From: an uncultured Syntrophobacterales bacterium
Lineage (GTDB): Bacteria; Desulfobacterota; Syntrophia; Syntrophales; UBA5619
Length of the DNA: 53,698 nucleotides
Direction: 5' to 3'
Assembly: GCA_903928915.1 (NCBI GenBank)
Contig: CAIYSL010000110.1
Span: forward strand, 1 to 53,698
Below are positions 47,642 through 53,698 of this stretch, piece after piece (positions within the stretch are counted from its first letter, which is position 1; the number at the start of each line of letters is the position of its first letter). Below the pieces are notes generated by a model, which searched no databases, was not told the DNA's origin, and saw only the letters and a list, made by a program, of their open reading frames with translations. The position numbers and the translations under genes were made by a program.

Positions 47642-50452
47642 CTACCGCAGGATCTCGCGGAGGAACCGCCCCGTGTGGGACCCCTCCGCCGCGGCCACCT
47701 GCTCGGGCGTGCCCGCGGCGACGATCCGGCCGCCGCCGGGCCCCCCTTCGGGACCGAGGTCGATCAGGTAGTCGGCGGACTTGATCACGTCGAGGTTGTG
47801 CTCGATCACCACGACCGTGTTCCCCATGTCCACGAGCCGCATCAGCACGTCCAGGAGTTTCTGGATGTCGGCGAAGTGCAGGCCGATGGTCGGCTCGTCG
47901 AGGACGTACAGGGTATTGCTGTTCGTCCGCTTTCCCAGCTCGCGGGACAGCTTGATCCGCTGCGCCTCGCCCCCCGACAGGGTCGTCGCCGACTGGCCCA
48001 GGCGGATGTACCCCAGCCCCACGTCGTACAAAAGCCGGAGCTTTGACCGGATCGCCGGGATGTTCTCGAAGAACCCGAGGGCCTGCTGGACGGTCATGTC
48101 CAGGACCTCGGCGATGTTCTTCTCCTTGTACCGCACATCCAGGGTGTCCAGGTTGAACCGGTTCCCCCGGCAGACATCGCAGGTCACGTAGACGTCCGGC
48201 AGGAAGTGCATCTCGATCTTGATCAGGCCGTTTCCCTCGCAGGCCTCGCAGCGCCCCCCCTTCACGTTGAAGCTGAACCGCCCCGGCTTGTAGCCCCGCA
48301 GCCTCGCCTCGGGCAGGCCGGTGAAGAGGTCGCGGATGTGCGAAAAGATCCCGGTGTAGGTGACGGGGTTGGAGCGGGGGGTCCGCCCGATCGGCTGCTG
48401 GTTCATCAGGATGATCCGTTCGATCCCCCCGAGATTGACGATCCGCCTGAGCTTGCCGCTGGCCGTCTTCTCCTGGTTGATCCGCCGGGCGAGCGCCTTG
48501 TACAGGGTCTCGATGACCATCGTGCTCTTTCCCGACCCGGAGACCCCGGTCACCGCGGTGAAGATCCCCACGGGGATCCGGATGTCGATATCCTGGAGGT
48601 TGTGCTCGTGCGCCCCCTCCAGCACGATCCACCGGCCCGTCTTCGGCCGCCGCCGCTGGGGCGGGACGATCGACTTCCGGCCGGAGAGGTAGGCGCCCGT
48701 CAGTGAGACGTCGCTGGCGCAGACCTCCGCCGGCGTCCCCTGGCAGACGACCTCGCCCCCGTCCACCCCGGCCCCGGGTCCCATGTCGATGATCTGGTCC
48801 GATTCCATCATCATGTCCTGGTCGTGCTCCACCACCAGGACGGTGTTCCCCATGTCGCGGAGCCTTTTCAGCGTGGCGATCAGCCGGATGTTGTCGCGCT
48901 GGTGGAGCCCCACGGTCGGCTCGTCCAGGACGTACAGGACCCCCACCAGCCCCGACCCGATCTGCGTAGCGAGCCGGATGCGCTGTCCCTCCCCGCCGGA
49001 GAGGCTCCCCGAGGAGCGCGCGAGGCTCAGGTAATCCATCCCCACGTCGATCAGGAAGCGGAGCCGCTGGCGGATCTCCTTCATCACCCGTTCGGTCACC
49101 TGCACCTCCTGGGCGCTGAACGGGATGGTCCGGAGAAAGTCGAGGCAGGCGCCGATCGGCATCTCGCACACCTCGGCGATGCTCTTCCCCGCCACCCGCA
49201 CGGAGAGGCTCTCCTTCTTCAGCCGGGCGCCCTGGCACGTGGGGCAGTCCCTGAGGTTTATGTACCGGCTGAGGTCCAACCGGACGTGGAGCGAGGTGGT
49301 CTCCTTGTACCGGCGGTCGAGCTGGTTCAGGACCCCCTCGAAGGGCCGGGTGTAGAAGAACCGCCGGCCGCCCCGGTCGGCGTAGAAGCGGATCTGCTCG
49401 TCCCCGGAACCGTGGAGCAGGACCTGCCGGATCGCCGCCGGAAGCTTCTGGTAGGGGGTGTTGATGTCGAATTTGTAGTGGTCGGCCAGGGCGTCGATCG
49501 TCTGGAAGTAATGGAGCGAGTGGCGGCCCGCCCAGGGCATGATCGCCCCTTCGCGGATGGAGAGTCCCCCGTCGGGCACGACGAGCTCCTCGTCGAAGAA
49601 CATCCGGGTCCCCAGCCCCCCGCAGTCCGGGCAGGCGCCGTAGGGGCTGTTGAAGGAGAACATCCGCGGGGCGAGCTCGGTGATGCCGACGCCGCAGTCC
49701 GGGCAGGCGTACTTCTCGCTGAACAGCAGCTCCCCCCCGCCGGCCAGGGCGACCCGGACCAGGCCGTCGGTCAGGGCGGCCGCGGTCTCCAGGGAGTCGC
49801 GCAGGCGCTTCCGGATCCCCTCCTTGACGATCAGACGGTCGATCACCACGTCGATGTCGTGGCGCTTGTGCTTGTCGAGGACGATCTCCTCGGCGAGTTC
49901 CCGCACCGCGCCGTCGATGCGGACGCGGACGTACCCCTCCTTCAGGAGCTTCTTCAGCTCCTTCTGGAATTCCCCCTTTTTCCCCCGCGCGAGCGGGGCC
50001 ATGATCGTCAGCTGGGCGCCCGCCGGGTAGGCAAGGATCGTCTCGAGCATCTTGTCGATCGACTGGGAACGGATCTCTTTGCCGCAGAGGTGGCAGTGGG
50101 GGACGCCGACCCGGGCGAACAGCAGCCGGAGGTAGTCGTAGATCTCCGTCACCGTGCCCACGGTGGAGCGCGGATTGTGGGCGGCGGTCCGCTGCTCGAT
50201 GGCAATGGCCGGGGAGAGCCCCTCGATCGACTCCACCTCGGGCTTGTCCATCTGCCCGATGAACTGCCGCGCGTACGTGGACAGCGACTCCACGTACCGT
50301 CGCTGTCCCTCGGCATAGATCGTGTCGAAGGCGAGCGACGACTTGCCCGACCCGGAGACACCGGTGATCACCACGAGCTTGTCGCGCGGGATGTCGAGGC
50401 TTATGTTCTTGAGGTTATGCTGCGCGGCCCCTTTGATCCTGATCGTGTCCAT
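47642..50452 (-). CDS. uvrA: Excinuclease ABC subunit A
   Basis: 936-residue UvrA, the damage-recognition ATPase of nucleotide excision repair. It has two ABC units: Walker [10 protein letters not shown] near residue 31 and [10 protein letters not shown] in the second half, each with LSGGE signatures and VLDEPT Walker B. It has CxxC zinc modules at CHLCGK, CPDCG...CPDCGG and CEACEG...CDVCRG. ATG at 50452 overlaps the surA-like stop in a TGATG junction. An upstream frame to 50500 is inside that gene. Convergent with the small secreted protein gene (19-nt gap). Confidence 0.98.
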   Translation of the reverse strand: MDTIRIKGAAQHNLKNISLDIPRDKLVVITGVSGSGKSSLAFDTIYAEGQRRYVESLSTYARQFIGQMDKPEVESIEGLSPAIAIEQRTAAHNPRSTVGTVTEIYDYLRLLFARVGVPHCHLCGKEIRSQSIDKMLETILAYPAGAQLTIMAPLARGKKGEFQKELKKLLKEGYVRVRIDGAVRELAEEIVLDKHKRHDIDVVIDRLIVKEGIRKRLRDSLETAAALTDGLVRVALAGGGELLFSEKYACPDCGVGITELAPRMFSFNSPYGACPDCGGLGTRMFFDEELVVPDGGLSIREGAIMPWAGRHSLHYFQTIDALADHYKFDINTPYQKLPAAIRQVLLHGSGDEQIRFYADRGGRRFFYTRPFEGVLNQLDRRYKETTSLHVRLDLSRYINLRDCPTCQGARLKKESLSVRVAGKSIAEVCEMPIGACLDFLRTIPFSAQEVQVTERVMKEIRQRLRFLIDVGMDYLSLARSSGSLSGGEGQRIRLATQIGSGLVGVLYVLDEPTVGLHQRDNIRLIATLKRLRDMGNTVLVVEHDQDMMMESDQIIDMGPGAGVDGGEVVCQGTPAEVCASDVSLTGAYLSGRKSIVPPQRRRPKTGRWIVLEGAHEHNLQDIDIRIPVGIFTAVTGVSGSGKSTMVIETLYKALARRINQEKTASGKLRRIVNLGGIERIILMNQQPIGRTPRSNPVTYTGIFSHIRDLFTGLPEARLRGYKPGRFSFNVKGGRCEACEGNGLIKIEMHFLPDVYVTCDVCRGNRFNLDTLDVRYKEKNIAEVLDMTVQQALGFFENIPAIRSKLRLLYDVGLGYIRLGQSATTLSGGEAQRIKLSRELGKRTNSNTLYVLDEPTIGLHFADIQKLLDVLMRLVDMGNTVVVIEHNLDVIKSADYLIDLGPEGGPGGGRIVAAGTPEQVAAAEGSHTGRFLREILR

Positions 50453-51417
50453 CAAAGCTTGATCTCGATGTGCGACTTTCCCCGGAGAGCGGCGAGCCAC
50501 TCCTCTAACTTCTTTTCCACCTTTTCCATCTCGAGCTTCTCCCGGATCTCCTCGCGGACCGACTCGATCGCCTTGAGCCCCGCCCCCCGGCGGTCGATCA
50601 CCCGGACTATGTGGAACCCGACGGGCGATTCGACCACGGGGCTGATCCGGTTGAGCGGCAGGCTGAAGGCGACCTCCTCCACCTCGGGGAGCATCATCCC
50701 CTTTTCCACGAACCCCACGTCCCCCCCCGTCTCCTTGGCCGGACCCTGCGAATGGTTTGCGCAGACCGCTTCGAAGGGTTCGCCCGCCAGCAGCCGGCTA
50801 TGGAGCGCCGCGGCTTCGGCGCGGATCCGCTCCCGCACGGCCGGCGAGGGGTCCTTCGGCAGGAGCAGGAGGATCTGCATGATCCGGACGGCCTCCTTGC
50901 CCTCGTACTGATCGCGGTGCTTGCGGTAGTACCCCCCGATCTCCTCGTCGCTGACTGCCACCTTCGATTTTACCTCCCGCTGGACCAGCCTGATCCGCAT
51001 CAGTTGGTCCCGCATCCCCTTGCGGTAGGCCTCCAGGGTCAGCCCGTCCCGTTCGAGGGCCTTCAGAAACTCCTCCCGGGAGATGTTCCTCCGCTTGAGC
51101 AGATCGGCAAGGGCCGCCTCCGCGTCTTCATCCCGGATGACGATCCCGGCCTTCCGTGCCTGCTGTTCCATCAGGAGGTCGTCGATCAGCCGGTTGAGGA
51201 TGGTCAGCCGGGATTCGGCCAGGACCCGTTCCCGCTCCGCCCCCCTGGTGCCCGCCTCCACCCGTTCCCGGTAGGGCGCGAAGGCCCCGTTCAGTTCCGA
51301 CAGGGTGATGACCTCGTCGTTGACGACGGCGACGATCCGGTCCCCCTCCGCAGCCTGTGCCGCGGCGCTCAGGAAGAGCACCGCCGCCCCTGTCAGCACC
51401 GCCTTGATGATACCCAT
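50452..51417 (-). CDS. SurA-like periplasmic peptidyl-prolyl isomerase
   Basis: 321 residues with a signal peptide ([18 protein letters not shown], cleavage at QAAEG). A SurA_N chaperone domain (about 25-170) opens with [16 protein letters not shown], and one PpiC-type parvulin domain follows (about 175-275; [21 protein letters not shown]). SurA of E. coli has two parvulin domains; this has one. It aids outer-membrane protein folding. ATG at 51417 with GGAGCG upstream. Coupled to uvrA by a 1-nt stop/start overlap (TGATG), and follows the PpiC-type lipoprotein gene by 133 nt. Confidence 0.88.
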   Translation of the reverse strand: MGIIKAVLTGAAVLFLSAAAQAAEGDRIVAVVNDEVITLSELNGAFAPYRERVEAGTRGAERERVLAESRLTILNRLIDDLLMEQQARKAGIVIRDEDAEAALADLLKRRNISREEFLKALERDGLTLEAYRKGMRDQLMRIRLVQREVKSKVAVSDEEIGGYYRKHRDQYEGKEAVRIMQILLLLPKDPSPAVRERIRAEAAALHSRLLAGEPFEAVCANHSQGPAKETGGDVGFVEKGMMLPEVEEVAFSLPLNRISPVVESPVGFHIVRVIDRRGAGLKAIESVREEIREKLEMEKVEKKLEEWLAALRGKSHIEIKL

Positions 51418-51550
51418 GCTCCGCTCCTTGACACTGTTTGATCAGCCGATCCCGCCGCAGCGGGGTCCCTGATAATCGTCTCCCGAAGTTGCCCCCGGCA
51501 TGCGCTCGGGGGGAGATTCCCGGTTGCGCGCAGGTCCGGCCGCTGCGCCG

Positions 51551-52690
51551 TTACCGCGTTTCCGCTGCCGGAGTCGCGCTTCCCTTCCCCGCCGGGACGG
51601 GTCCGCCCGGCAGGGGGCGGTTGACGACGATCTGGGCCTGCCCCTTCAATCCCTCGAGCCAGCGCTCGTAGGCCTCTGCCTCCTTGAGTCTCCTCAGGTC
51701 GGCGATCGCGCGCTCCTTGGCCTCCGCAAAGGTCCCGCCGCCCCCTGCCTCGCGGTCGAGGACCTTGAAGATGTGAAACCCGTAGGGGGTCTGCACCACG
51801 TCGCTCAGCTTGCCGACGGCAAGCGAAAAGACCAGCCGGTCGATCGCCTCGGGCATGACCCCCCGCTCGAAAAAACCGAGGTCGCCGCCCCGGGCAGCCT
51901 CCGGCGCGATCGACGCCTCCCGCGCCACCTTATCAAACTCCTCCCCGGCCTTCAACCGTTTCAGCAGGGCCTCCGCCTTGTCCCGGTCGCGGACGACGAT
52001 CTGGGCGGCGCGCACGCGGCGCTCCGCGGTGTAGAGCTTGCGGTTCGCCTTGTAGTAGGCCTCCGCCTCCGGCTCAGTCACCCGGACCCGGGCGTTCACG
52101 TCGGCGGCGATGACCTTCTCGAGCAGTACCCGCCTCCGCAGCGCCTCTTTCCAGGCGGGGTAGTCCAGCGCGTCGTTCCCGAACAGCGCGTCGAAGCTGC
52201 CGCCCGCATAGTCCTTCCGGATCTCCCCGATCCGCGCCTCGAGCTCCGCGTCCCCGACCGCGATCAGCAGCTCCCGGGCGCGCTGGAGCATGATCCGCTC
52301 CTCCACGAGCCGGCCGAGGACATCCTCCTTCAGGCGCTCGTACTGCTCGGGCTTCAGAGGCGTCTCAGCCTTGGCGAAGGCCGCCTCCGCCGCCAGCCTG
52401 CGCTCGAACTCACCGCGGTCGATCCCCTCCCCGTTCACCTTTGCCACCGGCCGCGTCACGAGCGAAGGGACATCCTGGCTCTGGCAGGCCGCGAGCAGAA
52501 GCAGCAGGAGCGCGGCAAGCGCCGCCCCCGGCCGGCCCCGGCCGGCGCGCCCCGCCCGCCCGGGGGCCAAAGCCCCCTGCCGCCTCCCCCGGACCGGGGG
52601 AGGGAAGGGTGAGGGGATGTCCGCAACGACGGGTCGAACCCGTGCGCGTGAGTTCGAAGAAGCAGCGGAGCGAAGCACAGCTATTTTCAT
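51551..52690 (-). CDS. PpiC-type peptidyl-prolyl isomerase lipoprotein
   Basis: 379 residues from ATG 52690. The lipobox LLLLLAAC, after a hydrophobic core, marks a lipoprotein. The mature part holds a SurA_N-like region beginning VAKVNGEGIDRGEFERR, then a parvulin domain with GGDLGFFERGVM and TPYGFHIFKV. From the ATG the n-region is about 55 residues, much of it encoded by a palindromic repeat. A TTG at 52570, preceded by AGGGGGC, would give a 28-residue signal peptide and may be the real start. The ATG has GGGGGGA 11 nt away and lies 12 nt beyond the mfd stop, consistent with an operon. Confidence 0.85.
   Translation of the reverse strand: MKIAVLRSAASSNSRARVRPVVADIPSPFPPPVRGRRQGALAPGRAGRAGRGRPGAALAALLLLLLAACQSQDVPSLVTRPVAKVNGEGIDRGEFERRLAAEAAFAKAETPLKPEQYERLKEDVLGRLVEERIMLQRARELLIAVGDAELEARIGEIRKDYAGGSFDALFGNDALDYPAWKEALRRRVLLEKVIAADVNARVRVTEPEAEAYYKANRKLYTAERRVRAAQIVVRDRDKAEALLKRLKAGEEFDKVAREASIAPEAARGGDLGFFERGVMPEAIDRLVFSLAVGKLSDVVQTPYGFHIFKVLDREAGGGGTFAEAKERAIADLRRLKEAEAYERWLEGLKGQAQIVVNRPLPGGPVPAGKGSATPAAETR
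52562..52643. repeat. Composite palindromic repeat in the 5' end of the PpiC-type gene
   Basis: Three inverted repeats lie in 82 nt. GGGGGC/GCCCCC (52562-52567 and 52572-52577) has a 4-nt loop. CCTCCCCCGG/CCGGGGGAGG (52583-52592 and 52594-52603) is almost uninterrupted. ACGGGTcgaACCCGT occupies 52629-52643. They resemble GC-rich dispersed intergenic repeats, here in frame within an ORF. Confidence 0.55.
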
Positions 52691-52702
52691 CACCCGTCCC
52701 CC

Positions 52703-53698
52703 CTACCGCAATTCCTGGAGCAGCTCCCGCGCCCGGGCGATGATCGCCGCCCCTGCCAGGTCGGGCATGGGGATCGTCAGCCGCAGGTCCGGCGTGAGCT
52801 GCACCCCCCGCACCTTCCGCCGGTACAGCTCCATGATCCGGCCCGGGTCGACCGGGCTTTTCTCCTGGAGGAACACCGACATCGCCTTTCCGTCGTAGCC
52901 CATCTTCTTGCCCTTGAGGGTCTTGAGGAGGTTGCGGACGGAGATGACCGCCAGCAGGTTCTCCACCTCGGCGGGGACCAGGCCGTAGCAGTCCAGGAGG
53001 TCCGCCCGGATCCCGGCCAGCTCCTCGTCGGTCTCGGCGAGCGAGACCCTCTTGTAGGTCACCAGGCGCTGGTGCTCGTCGGCCATGTAGGTCTCGGGGA
53101 TGAAGGCGGGGACCCCGAGATGGATCTCCGGCTTGACCTCCTCCTCGGCGGGCGCCTCCCCTTTGATCTCCCGGATCGCCTTCTCCATCAGCTCGGTGTA
53201 CAGCTCGTACCCCACGGCGGAGACATGCCCGGACTGGGAGGACCCCAGGAGGTTCCCCGCCCCCCGGATCTCCAGGTCGTTCGAGGCGATCCGGAAACCG
53301 GAGCCGGGCTCGGTGAAGTCCATGATCACCTGGAGCCTTTTTTGGGCGTCCCGCGACAGCATCGCCCCCTTTGGGACGAGGAGGTAGGCAAAGGCCTCCC
53401 GGTTCGACCGGCCCACGCGGCCCCGGATCTGGTACAGCTGGGCGAGGCCGAAGCGGTCCGCGCGGTTGATGATGATCGTGTTGGCCGTGGGGATGTCGAG
53501 CCCGGAGCCGATGATGGTGGTGCAGACCAGCACGTTGTCCTCGCGCCGCACGAAGCGGGCCATGGCCTCCTCGATCTCTGCGGGCTTCATCTGGCCGTGC
53601 ACCACCCCCACCTTGGCCTCGGGCACGAGCTTCTGGATCAGGCGGGCCATGGTGTAGATCGACCGGACCCGGTCGTGGAGGAAGAAGGCCTGGCCGCC
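52703..53698 (-). CDS. mfd: Transcription-repair coupling factor Mfd (5' end outside window)
   Basis: C-terminal third of Mfd, the translocase that removes stalled RNA polymerase and recruits UvrA. The frame opens at the window edge in helicase motif IV/V sequence (AFFLHDRV). It has GLDIPTANTIIIN, motif VI QIRGRVGRSNREAFAYLL, and the relay/TRG segment IASNDLEIRGAGNLLGSSQSGH. The C-terminal TRCF domain runs through YKRVSLAE to the stop at 52703. Its position upstream of uvrA in the same direction, separated by two isomerase genes, is notable because Mfd and UvrA interact. Confidence 0.97.
   Translation of the reverse strand, partial: GGQAFFLHDRVRSIYTMARLIQKLVPEAKVGVVHGQMKPAEIEEAMARFVRREDNVLVCTTIIGSGLDIPTANTIIINRADRFGLAQLYQIRGRVGRSNREAFAYLLVPKGAMLSRDAQKRLQVIMDFTEPGSGFRIASNDLEIRGAGNLLGSSQSGHVSAVGYELYTELMEKAIREIKGEAPAEEEVKPEIHLGVPAFIPETYMADEHQRLVTYKRVSLAETDEELAGIRADLLDCYGLVPAEVENLLAVISVRNLLKTLKGKKMGYDGKAMSVFLQEKSPVDPGRIMELYRRKVRGVQLTPDLRLTIPMPDLAGAAIIARARELLQELR

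Noticed and set aside
52629-52643. GGGTTCGACCC word resembling a tRNA T-loop
   Set aside because: No acceptor, D or anticodon arms can be found around it; it belongs to the palindromic repeat.

Overview
The window is a high-GC (by eye roughly two-thirds G+C), gene-dense stretch of bacterial chromosome. It holds about 45 protein genes and no rRNA, tRNA or CRISPR array that I can see. The gene content suggests a Gram-negative anaerobe, most likely Desulfobacterota (the former Deltaproteobacteria). Pointers are LolA and SurA-like envelope chaperones, a flavoredoxin-like protein, a PflX-type radical SAM enzyme, a fused GT3/GT35 glycogen enzyme with a GH57 enzyme, and a GlmM beside a stand-alone left-handed beta-helix protein. 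The taxonomic call is inference.

Layout. (1) 1-3483, minus: a branched-chain amino acid (Liv-type) ABC importer, livJ-livG-livF-livM, with a consensus sigma-70 promoter at 3697-3725 and a structured leader of about 200 nt. (2) 3769-10200, minus: pyrG, a 1256-residue GlmS-like protein with large insertions, a Fis-type protein and a PH-like membrane protein. (3) 10685-15476, plus: comM, a DapA-family lyase with its own promoter, a branched-chain aminotransferase, an AT-rich island with DnaA-box-like words, and lolA. (4) 15553-25870, plus: a glycogen cluster of debranching enzyme, GT4 glycosyltransferase, GH57 enzyme, a glycogen synthase/phosphorylase fusion, and a 17-repeat MORN protein. (5) 25895-29126, minus: a peptidoglycan module of HTH-membrane protein, M99-type carboxypeptidase and YkuD/NTF2-like enzyme (similar to Csd4 and Csd6), the last broken by a 1-nt frameshift. 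(6) 29267-35602: flavoredoxin-like protein, PflX, patatin, divergent proA-nadD, a long palindromic element, and panE. (7) 35943-39376, plus: PilZ protein, beta-helix protein and glmM. (8) 39404-47622: Smr protein, CaiB-type CoA transferase, cyclophilin-like protein with a histidine kinase, QueG-like protein, YgjP-type peptidase, GcvR-like ACT protein, a ferritin-like protein and a small secreted protein. (9) 47642-53698, minus: mfd (partial), a PpiC-type lipoprotein with a repeat-derived N-terminus, a SurA-like protein and uvrA.

Themes. Amino-sugar and cell-wall precursor genes recur (GlmS-like protein, beta-helix protein, GlmM, the Csd-like pair). The glycogen cluster puts synthesis, debranching, a GH57 step and phosphorolysis in one run of genes, with synthase and phosphorylase in one polypeptide. 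The best candidates for something little described are the expanded GlmS-like protein, the Csd4/Csd6-like operon with its HTH-membrane partner, and the MORN protein attached to the glycogen operon. Non-coding structures worth attention are the 132-nt imperfect palindrome at 34508-34639, the AT-rich island before lolA, the livJ leader, and the repeat that forms the N-terminus of the PpiC-type lipoprotein.
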